NCBI GenBank assembly: GCA_021234155.1 | Contig: JAJEKV010000052.1 | Coordinates: 4,569,606-4,633,605, forward strand | Length of the DNA: 64,000 nucleotides | Direction: 5' to 3' | Source of the DNA: Isoetes taiwanensis | Lineage: Eukaryota > Streptophyta > Lycopodiopsida > Isoetales > Isoetaceae | In this document: in pieces, positions 11,540 to 20,150 of the stretch | How positions within the stretch are numbered: position 1 is the stretch's first letter | Layout: each line of letters starts with the position of its first letter | Translations under genes and position numbers: made by a program | The notes under the pieces: model-generated | The model's database searches: none | What the model was told of the DNA's origin: nothing | Seen by the model: the letters and a program-made list of their open reading frames with translations, nothing else

Positions 11540-12410
11540 AAAACTTACAATGCGATCAAGATAGTGTCCAAGACATGCCATGAGATTCGTTTATTCATAA
11601 TAATATAAGAAAATGGAAAGAGTTTATTTAGACATATTTCGCAATGTGATAAAGATAGTATCAAGACATGTTTCACTTGATGACATAAAGAAGGACACTA
11701 GGTGGTCACTAAGCAACTTTAAAAACTAACTTCTTATTGGCATCATCCTAGTTGGTGATCAACAAGCAACTTCAAAAACTAATTCTATTCTAACCATTTG
11801 AGTATGATATAGAATACAAGACACAAGCAATATAACAAATGTCGGTGCCTCAATTACATGGACTTCAGATATTTCTTTCACTAAAATCCCCTCATATTCC
11901 ATCGTACAGATTCACACTACGTAGAAATTTAATGGCATCTCATGTTTCTTGACAAATAATGGACACCATTGCTATTTTGTACATGAATGTAAATGGTACA
12001 CCTAGTTCACATAATTCATAAAATATGAGGAGATGAGAAAAGACTACCATTTACATTTGTTAGACACGTTTCTCTGGATGGTATAAAGTAATAAAAGAAA
12101 AAAACTAAGTTTGTATTGTCTTCTTCTGGACATTAATGTTCCATCACCATCGCCATCATTAAATTGTAATAGGTGGTCCATCTTCTACTCTATTCTAATA
12201 TTATGACAAATAACAAATAAAACACATGCAACATATCGAATAGTCGGTACCTCAATCACATACTGAAATGAAGCACGATGGCTCTTTATTAAAAACAAGT
12301 AGGCAACGGAACAAGTAGGCAACGGAAGAAGAAGTTAGGATTTCTAGGTGGGCTCTTTATTAAAAACAAGTAGGCAACAGAAGAAGTTTAGATTTCTAGG
12401 TGACTGAGTT
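11540..12410. repeat. Degenerate direct repeats and a short tandem duplication
   Basis: Phrases around GATAAAGATAGTATCAAGACATG and GTCGGTACCTCAATCACAT recur with mismatches between about 11540-11860 and 12060-12265. At 12281-12402 the unit GGCTCTTTATTAAAAACAAG ... GATTTCTAGGTG occurs twice. No gene was recognised. Confidence 0.55.
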
Positions 12411-12742
12411 GGCCAAGTCAACTACTGGGCCACCCATTAGAGGAACATGCCAACCTATAGAGCAGTGTAAAATCGTGTGGTCTATCATCTAGGACATTCT
12501 AGAATGAGCGGCGTATATTTTGGCCATGGTCATGATTGAATCATTGGATATTCACAACATATCCATGGGCATATCCATGATTTATTCGATGTCATGTTTG
12601 AACCACAAAAAATACACCGCGTTTTTCACAGACAATCATTTGTTTCACTTTTTGTATGGTTCAATCATGATGATGGCCAATATTTACATGGTTTGCATTA
12701 TGGAATAAACGTGGAGACCACTCTGGCATATGCTAATGGTGT

Positions 12743-13111
12743 TTGCAAAATCTAAAATCTAATAGGGCCCCCAATTCCATAGGTACCACATATTTCTATT
12801 GTATAACACACGAGGGTATGTATAAAGGCTACAAGTGGGAGCATATTTTAGATCCAGCAAGATCCCAAAATGCTCTCAATTCTCATTCATGGTCCTCAAC
12901 AGGTGAAAATAGAGTTATCCTGGTTTTGGTGATGCGCAGTCATGCTGACTACGCCAAACCCTTAGCCATTTTTTCCCTCAGATTTTTTAGCATGGAGATC
13001 TCAGTCGATCTAGCTCCAAAAGTGACTTTGATCATGATCGGAATGAGAGGGATTAAAGGAGTTGATACCTGCAAATTAAAAATCTCCTTCAATGCCTCCG
13101 GATTCAACTAG
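12743..13111 (+). other. Unidentified open frame; contains a repeat shared with window start
   Basis: The frame is 122 codons with no recognised domain. Bases 12855-12896 match bases 1-45 closely (CCAGCAAGATCCCAAAATGC against CCAGCAAGGCCCCAAAATGC, continuing), the sequence that precedes the phosphatase-like fragment. This suggests a dispersed repeat or a second eroded copy of the same upstream exon. Confidence 0.3.
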
Positions 13112-13457
13112 TTCAAAGAGGGCAAAAAACTATCCTCAAAATGCGCAGTAACTGTGTTATTGTGCCCGTTGGACGGAATCTTTCTTTTTTTTATTCTGTC
13201 GAATTGAATACCCTGCAAGGGCGTTTTCATATGACTATCTTATTTTTAGAAGTTTTTAGAAGTGTCCACTAGGAGGATGCCATTTAAGCGGAAGAGGGTG
13301 AAGTTATTTTCACACTATATAAAATAAGACAAGTCTTATTTAGGGTCAGATAGGTTTAGATAGGGGACTTCCCCCCCATAAAATAAGATGCTAATTATTG
13401 ACCAATTATATCCAAAATAGTAAGTTGTCTTATTTTGTGAGGTTTTCATACTAGTGT

Positions 13458-15050
13458 TGTGACGTTTCAACATAATATACGATCCGAATACGTATATTAT
13501 ACTACCACGTCACACGTACGTGTCATAAATGACATGTACTTGGAAGCCGTAAAGGGTTGCACCTAGGGGGCAAGAGTTGCACATAGGGCGGGCAACCTCG
13601 AATGTTGTGCATGTTTAATAAACATACACAACTATAAACCCCATGGACCCCATTGCCAAATGGCTAAACCCCATTTGGCCAATGTCTAACCTAACCCTAA
13701 GGGTTTCTATATAAGGGCTTTCCCCTTAAACCCTAAACCTTTCTTCTTTGCATTTAGGGTTTTCCTTGAGCTCCTTTCCTTTTCTCGCATTTAGAGTTCT
13801 CTTGAGCCATTTCGGCCAAGCCAAGACCCCAATTCGCATTGCCAGGCTCTGAAAATCCGCCTTTGCACAACAGATCTTCGAGTAGCAGCAGTCTTCAACA
13901 GGATCAGAGGCATGGATGCATTCCGAGGATCTGGAGCAGGTCAAGTACCAGGTAATTAGTCATTCTGTTGTGCAAAGCCGCCTTTTGGCTAGGCAATAAG
14001 CTCGTTTAGCATGTTAATTCAGCCTTGGAGGCCTTACAGATCCCGAGATCATAAGCCCTAACAAAGGAACCTAATTCTGGATGTTTAGGTAGATAGATTA
14101 GATGTTATTCTTCATTTCAGTTCTATGATGATGTTGGTATATTTCACTCTGTGACCTCCATGTATTGGGAAGGGGGGTAGAGGCCTAAAGCCTGTGTAGC
14201 AGATGATCCTAGATAGCCTACTAGTTCCCAATTATATGCGGCCCGTGCACAGGATCCCGCCTGGTTGTGGGTGGCGGGGCTAGACCGGTTGACAAGGAGG
14301 AACTTGTCCTATCACGGATTGACCCCTCTGGTGTGTAAAGCCTACCGGGGGTCTATGCGGGCTAGGCTTAATGGCTTGTCACTGAGTGTGGGCAAGGCAT
14401 GAGCTCGACGCCTCTTGGGTGATGCGTCACCTTCAATGAGGTTCAAGTCGAATACGGGGAGTGGCCCTCTAGCCGCCTGTGATGGGCATGGATGCCTCTG
14501 GAGGGGAGGTGACTCTTCTCCTGCCTCCGCGGGACTGGGGAGATGCAACCCAGCAGTAGCCCCCGACAGGCTACGGTCAGGTCCCAATACCTTTCAACCT
14601 ACTCTGTAAAGTGTGCACGGGAGGGGCAGATGGAGTGGACTACCCTCAGCCATGTTCTTAAATGCCAGCCAAATCCATTTGCCATGAATTCTGTCTGCAA
14701 TGACTTCTGGAGGCCCAATCTGTCAGTCAACCCCCTTGAGTCTGAGCCCTGGGTAGGATTCTGCTTTGTTGTTATTGTTCATATTGATGTTGTTGTATAT
14801 GTGATGATTATGATGTGTTCACTCTTCGAGGTGATTGTATTGATGTATTGTTATTATGTGCTCATGTTTAGCTTCCGCAGCTAGGTCGACCCGAAGGGAG
14901 ACGGGTGAATGACACATCCACTCTTCCCTTGCTGGCTCATTCCACTGGGAGTGGAGTCAGGTGGATGGCCCCTGCCAGTTTGGCTGTCAGGGGGAATGTT
15001 CCGCCTTCTGATACGATGTGTGCATCATATAAGAAGTAGGGGACGTCACA
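13458..15050 (+). repeat. 5' LTR of Gypsy-H
   Basis: It starts TGTGACGTTTC and ends GGACGTCACA, so the termini are TGTGACG / CGTCACA inverted repeats. It is immediately followed (one base) by the tRNA primer site. It contains a TATA box (13708) and a long GC-rich downstream part. The length is 1593 bp. The 3' partner is missing from the window, so the target duplication and insertion age cannot be read. Confidence 0.8.
13708..13716 (+). promoter_or_regulatory. LTR TATA box
   Basis: TATATAAGG lies about 250 bp into the LTR, followed by CCTTAAACCCTAAACC. This is a normal place for the U3/R boundary and the genomic RNA start (expected near 13740). Confidence 0.6.
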
Positions 15051-15051
15051 G

Positions 15052-15064
15052 TGGTATCAGAGCA
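15052..15064 (+). promoter_or_regulatory. Primer binding site, initiator Met tRNA
   Basis: TGGTATCAGAGCA one base after the LTR complements the 3' end of plant initiator methionine tRNA, the usual primer for plant LTR retrotransposons. It fixes the LTR end at 15050. Confidence 0.9.
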
Positions 15065-15268
15065 TGATCTTGGTAGACCAACATCGAGCACTGACCATTT
15101 CCCGTAAGACTAACAATAGACTTCCAGTCTTGGGAATAAGCACCCAAGCATGAACCTCGAAAATTGGAGAAAATTTTTTCCAATCTCTAGTGCCGCAATA
15201 GGTTAATGCTAAGTTAATAGTAAGTTTTAGCAAAAACCCAACCAAATTTGGCCAAAAAGAGGTGACCC

Positions 15269-15331
15269 CTCATAGAGTGCGCCCAGACCAAATCCGCTAG
15301 TCTCGGATTTGCTCCCCGCGCACTGTGTGAG
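15269..15331 (+). promoter_or_regulatory. Nested double hairpin module, copy 1
   Basis: The outer arms are CTCATAGAGTGCGC and GCGCACTGTGTGAG; inside them a second stem CAAATCCG / CGGATTTG has a 7 nt loop. It is preceded by CCAAAAAGAGGTGACCC, which is shared with copy 2. It lies in the Gypsy-H leader upstream of ORF1. Confidence 0.8.
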
Positions 15332-15481
15332 TGGTGGACCCATGTTGACCTAGATAGATGCACAAATTAGGTAATCTAATAGTGCAGTTAAACTTATCCC
15401 TTAGATTTCAGCTAGTTTTGCATGTTAAAACGCTAAGAAACTCTTTATAAATTGAAAATTGGACCCAAAAAGAGGTGACTC

Positions 15482-15544
15482 CTCACAGAGTGCGCCCAGA
15501 CCAAATCCGCCATTCTCGGATTGGCCTCTCGCGCACTGTGTGAG
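15482..15544 (+). promoter_or_regulatory. Nested double hairpin module, copy 2
   Basis: The outer arms are CTCACAGAGTGCGC / GCGCACTGTGTGAG and the inner stem begins CAAATCCG. The right inner arm is slightly changed (CGGATTGG). It lies 213 bp after copy 1 and about 115 bp upstream of the ORF1 TATA box. Confidence 0.8.
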
Positions 15545-15659
15545 TGGTGGATGCTTTTTGGCTAAACCAACCTAATGTATTCATCATAATTACACTAATA
15601 TCTTCTAGAATGGCATAATATGGAATTGCAGCCTGTCCAAACCCTAAAATCCCCCTACC

Positions 15660-15692
15660 TATAAGTAGACAATTAGGGTTCCTCATTTACAC
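15660..15692 (+). promoter_or_regulatory. Putative internal promoter of ORF1 (TATA and start region)
   Basis: CTATAAGTAGAC is followed by TTAGGGTTCCTCATTTACAC. The same arrangement, CTATAAATAGGAC then CCTCATTTGCAC, precedes ORF2, so the block looks duplicated as a promoter. It would give a short leader of roughly 80 nt before the ATG at 15772. Confidence 0.5.
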
Positions 15693-16121
15693 TTACCTGC
15701 TCCAGCAAACAGCTCCTCGTCCCAGAAGACGATTTTTAGGCGCCAAGAAGCCGATTCCCTCGATTCAAAACATGGCCCAAACCAAACAGACCGCCGGAAT
15801 CATAGTGCCTGAAGATTACGTCAGCGCCCAGAGCGAGCCGCCCAATAGAAGGCGAGACAGGCTCAGGAGCGAGCCAGGCGGGAATAGGACGTAGAAGCCA
15901 ATCCAGATGCCCAAGAGGAGATCCGGGAGCATCAGGAGGAGGAGCGCCCTCAAAACACTGAGCAACAAGAGGATCCTGGGAGCCAGAGCGAGCCAGGCCA
16001 CGAAGAAGAGGGAGCTGAAGAGGAACTGCAGAGGGAGCTGAAGTGGGAGCTGAAGAGGTTGGAGAAGAAGGAGCTGAAAAGGAAAAGGAATGAAGAACAA
16101 TTGGAGGGCAAGAAGACGAAG

Positions 16122-16226
16122 GAGGAGCGCAGGAGAGAAAAAGAGGAGCGCAGAAAGCAGAAGGAGGAGCGTAGAAAGAAAAAGGAGGAGCGCAGGAAAC
16201 GAAAAGAGGAGCGCCGGAAGAGAAAG
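16122..16226 (+). repeat. Coding minisatellite, 5 x 21 bp (KEERRK heptads)
   Basis: Units starting GAGGAGCGC begin at 16122, 16143, 16164, 16185 and 16206. Each encodes seven residues of the EERRKxK type. Charge alternation suggests a single stable helix or coiled coil inside ORF1. Confidence 0.85.
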
Positions 16227-16520
16227 GAGGACAAGGGGAAAGACCCCGAGTTGCCAAAGGAGACCCGGCGCAAGTTGAAGACGACGCCGGCAAAAGGAGT
16301 CGTCATATGGGAGCAGGAGCCTGACAAGCCGCCCTCCTCCTCTGACACTGAGTCAGATGAGGAGATAAGGGTCCCTATCCCAGCTGAAGGCTCGGGACCC
16401 TCGAATGCAGGTAACTTAGAGGAGGAGCCTACAGCAGAGGTACCCCCATACCCAAGATGGCCTTCACCCAAGCACCCGACAACAGATAAGAAGAAGCCGA
16501 AGCCTGCGCGAGAGTCGTAT

Positions 16521-17066
16521 CATTAGGGTTTTTTTGAGATTAAAAAGGGGCCTTTAAAACATGCCAACTAAGCCAAATGAAGATAAATGAACTACCAATC
16601 AGAAATCAAAGCCTCCCCAGTCAGCAAAACTGTTATAACTAACTCACTGGATCACATTTTCTAGCATAACTATTGATAGAAAAGTCCAAATGAGCTCTCG
16701 TTTAGTGCAGTGGATAGATCTCGTTGAGATCTTTCCAAACTTAGGTGCTTTGCATATATTTTAACCACTTATGATTGTCAAAACTCCAAAAAATATGGTT
16801 TTTACCATTTTTTACTATCCTACGGGGCTAAAAAATATGCAAAACTATCCAAGGTTGGAAAGATCTCAATGAGATCTATCTATTGCACCAAACAAGAGCT
16901 CATTTGGACTTTTCTATCAACACTTATGCTAGAAAATGTAATCCAGTGAGTGAGTTATAACTGTTTTGCTGACTGGATTACCAGTTCTGTTTTCTGATTG
17001 GTAGTTCATATAGCTTAGTCAGCAGTTCTTAGAAGGCCCTTTTATGATCTCAAAAAATCCCTAATG
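16521..17066. mobile_element. Foldback MITE inserted in ORF1
   Basis: The termini CATTAGGGTTTTTTTGAGAT and its near complement ATCTCAAAAAATCCCTAATG form inverted repeats. Complementarity continues inward for about 230 bp on each side (for example AGTCCAAATGAGCTC at about 16692 against GAGCTCATTTGGACTTTTCT at about 16900), leaving a loop of under 100 bp. The flanks are GTAT and GTAC, possibly a decayed target duplication. No coding capacity. It splits ORF1 between the acidic linker and the region leading into the histone fold. Confidence 0.8.
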
Positions 17067-17696
17067 GTACTCAAGCACGAGCTTGAGTACAGGAAGAAGT
17101 TAAAAGAGTACAACCAGTACATGAAGATGTACGAGGAGGACTCGAAATACTAGGAGGAGCACAGGGTCGCGTATGTAGAAGGAGGCAGGCCAACTAAGAA
17201 GAATACTTTGAGGCCGCCCCTGGAAAGACCAGCACCTCCAAGGAAGCCTATCAGGAGAAAGGCGGACAGGTATTTTGCCAGAGCTGCTCGGGAGATCCGG
17301 CACTTCCAGATGAGCTATGGATTGATGATCCCAAGAGCCGCTTTCGCGAGACTCACTCGCAAAATTTTGCAGGAATTCGACAATACCAAGAGAGTAACAG
17401 ACGACATGTTACTCGCGCTACAGGAGGCGGCCGAGCAGAAGATAGTCCAGCATTCTGAAGACTCTATAGCATGTGCCCTACATGCAAAAAGAGTAACATG
17501 CATGCCTAAGGATATGAAGCTGGCCAAATATATTAAGAAGGAAGACTAATAGTCTATTGGAAATAATTTTTGTAAACATAAATTTATGTTTTTGCCATGT
17601 TAATATGTGAAATCATAGTTATCTAGGTTGTATTAATAACTTCTGCAATTGGAATCACCAAATTTGGAGCAAAACTCAGTGTTTTTGGCCCCACCC

Positions 17697-17759
17697 CTTA
17701 CAGAGTGCGCCCAGACCAAATCCGCCATTTTCGGATTTGCTCCTCGCGCACTGTGCGAG
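17697..17759 (+). promoter_or_regulatory. Nested double hairpin module, copy 3
   Basis: The outer arms are CTTACAGAGTGCGC / GCGCACTGTGCGAG and the inner stem is CAAATCCG / CGGATTTG. It lies about 150 bp after the ORF1 stop and is the first of three copies upstream of ORF2. Confidence 0.8.
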
Positions 17760-17899
17760 TGGTCGAGCACTGATCTTTGCCAATACTTGGCCAAATGAAG
17801 AAAGTAAGGGCACCATCCAACTTAACTCATTGTGATTAGTAGGATTTGACCCTTAGATTGTAGAAATTGGCCAATCTAGACCCAAACAGAGCCCCGCCC

Positions 17900-17958
17900 C
17901 TCACAGAGCCCAGACCAAATCCGCCATTCTCGGATTTGCTCCTCGCGCACTGTGTGAG
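17900..17958 (+). promoter_or_regulatory. Nested double hairpin module, copy 4
   Basis: This copy has a 4 nt deletion (TGCG) in the left outer arm, while the inner stem CAAATCCG / CGGATTTG is intact. The spacer between copies 3, 4 and 5 is also repeated (ATGAAGAAAGTAAGGGCAC), so the array has a period of about 200 bp. Confidence 0.8.
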
Positions 17959-18099
17959 TGGTCGACCCCTAATCTATACCAAAACTTGTCTAAATGAAGA
18001 AAGTAAGGGCACAATCCGACCTATCTCGATGAGATGAGTAGGATTTCACCTTTACTTTGCATGTTTGGCATCATCCTCGACCCAAACAAGGCCCCACCC

Positions 18100-18162
18100 C
18101 TCACAGAGTGCGCCCAGACCAAATCCGTCATTCTCGGATTTGCTCCTCGCGCACTGTGTGAG
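18100..18162 (+). promoter_or_regulatory. Nested double hairpin module, copy 5
   Basis: The outer arms are CTCACAGAGTGCGC / GCGCACTGTGTGAG and the inner stem is CAAATCCG / CGGATTTG. It ends about 165 bp upstream of the ORF2 TATA box. Confidence 0.8.
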
Positions 18163-18327
18163 TGGTCACACCATATTTGTCCTAACTTTCTCCAAATTAG
18201 ATGAAATTTGTTGCAATAGGATCCTTAGAATGCACTCTTTAACCTAGTTTGCCTATGAATTGCATAGCAGCACCTTAGAATCATAGGGATTCCCCAACTT
18301 TGAAATTTCTAAAATTAGGGTTTTGTC

Positions 18328-18357
18328 TATAAATAGGACCACAATCCTCATTTGCAC
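18328..18357 (+). promoter_or_regulatory. Putative internal promoter of ORF2
   Basis: TATAAATAG, a consensus plant TATA box, is followed by CCTCATTTGCAC, the same spacing and sequence block as upstream of ORF1. The predicted leader is about 90 nt before the ATG at 18447. Confidence 0.55.
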
Positions 18358-18446
18358 CCTACTCATTTGCTCCTCACTCCAAGGCAATTTTCCAGCTCCC
18401 AAAGGCGCTTCCCCATCTGTTTGACATCCCCAGCTGCTCAAGCATC

Positions 18447-19961
18447 ATGGCAACCTCTGCATTTAGGCGATGGTACAGCGCCACAGCTCATGTGGCCGAG
18501 GCAGACATCAACTCCATCTTTGCCGTCTTCTAGAAGGAGGTTGATGTGGAGGCTACCATCAATGCCACCCCTTTCTACCAAGACATCATGACTGAGTTCC
18601 ATGCTAAGATAGAACCTTTTCTAGTAGAGCTCCCACCTTGCATAGGATACTTTGCTCCAAGCATGGCCCTCAAGACAGCCCTGCAAGACATCCCCAACAT
18701 AGACAAGTACCTAGAAAACAAGGCTAGCCGCTTGCCTAACTACACGTCCATATCTGTGAATAGGAGGAGATATTCCTCTTACACAGCAGCCGTAGCCATT
18801 TTCCTATCTCATCGAGCCCAAACCCAGATAGGAGAACCATCTATGCAACCCTTACACGTCGAACCTATGGCCATGGCAGCAGCTGAAGAAGAGCAGATGC
18901 GCCTTGCATACGAGGAGGCAGAGGAAGAAGAAGAGGAAGGACGCGAGTCAGACACAGAAGACATCACCGACATAGACCGGGTACAAGAAAGGTAGCAAGC
19001 AGAGCAGCAGCTCCAGAGCTTCGAAGAAGGGCTGAGAGCCACAAGAACAGCCCCACCACTTGGGCAAGGCATCACAAGCTTGACCCCGGTAATTATCCAA
19101 GGATAGGCGTACTTAAGCCTCCACGACATCAAGAACCTCCCAGAGTGCAGAGACAGGGGCTATAGAATATATGAACTTCTGCATCTCCTGCGGCAACAAC
19201 CGGACCTCGATGACTTCATCGATCGGGAAACACAGGACTTTCCCATTAGCATAAGGGAAGCCCGGACATACATTGGTCAAACATCAACGGGCATAGAAGC
19301 CTACACCGGCATCAGGCAAATGATGGCTGAGCAGGAGTTGCCCTCAGAAGAGGAGTTCTTAGCAATTCAGGAGCACATGGGAATCAGAGGGAAATCAACG
19401 ACCGCGCTCCTACCCAGCACCTCGGCATCAGCCCCAGCACTAGTTGAAGGCAGCATCAACCTAGCATCTTCCATGTCCCGTGATTACAGAGAGATAGTAG
19501 AAGTACCAGTTGACGAGTACTCCGGAAGACATAGAGCAGCATTCAGATCCAGCGAAGAGGCAGGGCATGACAAAGCCCTTAGGTTCTACCTCCCCTTGCT
19601 CATTGATGGAAGGATAGCGGTTATACACCGCCAATTTAGCCTACGTAGTGAAGGAGTTTTCATGCTCATTGCTCTCTCAGGATTCAGAAGTCATGCTCAT
19701 ATGGCCCCAAACATCGATCATGTCATCCTTGTCAAGAGAACAATAGCATTAAGCATCTTCGACTTCGCGGTCCCCTATAGAAGACAGGGCAAATTGGCAG
19801 TCACTGCAGCCTATACATCAGAGAGGAGGATTGAAGACTTGGTGACCGCACTTCAAGGAGGCATGGCCACAAATATCTTGAGGAACTTAGGGCGAACAAT
19901 CGGCACGGCCCAAGTGAAGAACTTTTTGGAGGACAACCCGGATTACATGAAAAGATTCTAA
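18447..19961 (+). pseudogene. Gypsy-H ORF2, unknown protein
   Basis: One frame of about 504 codons runs from ATG 18447 to TAA 19959-19961, interrupted only by three TAG codons (18531, 18993, 19104). Without those it would be a single protein. There is an N-terminal part of mixed character (about residues 30-130), a Glu-rich acidic stretch (EEAEEEEEEGRESDTED), and a C-terminal half that looks like a folded alpha/beta domain (LRFYLPLLIDGRIAVIHRQF ... YRRQGKLAVTAAYTSERRIE). I do not recognise the fold. Position between ORF1 and gag, with its own hairpins and TATA, suggests an accessory retrotransposon protein. Envelope-like features (signal peptide, membrane helix) are absent. Confidence 0.6.
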
Positions 19962-20008
19962 GAATAGAATTAAAAATGTGTCAATTTCCATGACTAATAT
20001 CTTGAATG

Positions 20009-20017
20009 TATAAATAG
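20009..20017 (+). promoter_or_regulatory. Possible TATA box upstream of gag
   Basis: TATAAATAG lies between the ORF2 stop and the gag start, in AT-rich DNA. It matches the ORF2 TATA exactly, but here no hairpin copies precede it, so support is weaker. Confidence 0.35.
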
Positions 20018-20150
20018 TATTATATCCATGAATATAAACAATGATCTTAAGTATGTTTTCTTGACATATAATTTGCCCCCACAATTGCATCATCAAACAA
20101 ACCAGTGCAACAACCGAAACAAGGAACTAATCATCAGAGTTCAATCTAAT

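Larger units (their letters stand above)
15772..17549 (+). pseudogene. Gypsy-H ORF1: histone H3-like protein with long charged insert
   Basis: The ATG at 15772 (context AAAACATGG) opens MAQTKQTAG, matching the H3 tail MARTKQTAR. A long Glu/Lys/Arg-rich region follows with five heptad units of the KEERRK type (helix or coiled coil), then an acidic, Pro-rich linker. The C-terminus (17265-17549) is a histone H3 fold: AREIRHFQ (alphaN), AFARLTRKILQEF (alpha1), LALQEAAEQ (alpha2) and HAKRVTCMPKDMKLAKYI (alpha3). Loop 1 has canonical H3 length, unlike the longer loop usual in CENH3. Breaks: one frameshift between 15846 and 15885, TAG at 15885-15887 and at 17151-17153, and a foldback element at 16521-17066 whose 546 bp keep the frame. 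The family would place this in nucleosomes; incorporation or mimicry here is inference. Confidence 0.85.

Noticed and set aside
15736..16471. Long minus-strand frames (Ser/Phe/Leu-rich) opposite ORF1
   Set aside because: They are antisense shadows of the GAG/AAG-rich ORF1 and have no motif.
17265..17549. ORF1 as a host CENH3
   Set aside because: Loop 1 has canonical H3 length and the gene lies inside a gypsy element directly after LTR, PBS and repeat modules; CENH3 usually has a longer loop 1 and a short variable tail.
18720..18840. ORF2 segment RRRYSSYTAAV as an H2B-like start
   Set aside because: Only a few residues resemble H2B YSSYIYKVL and the following helices do not match a histone fold.
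19500..19961. ORF2 C-terminus as a viral 30K movement protein or envelope
   Set aside because: No convincing family motif, no signal peptide and no membrane helix can be read.
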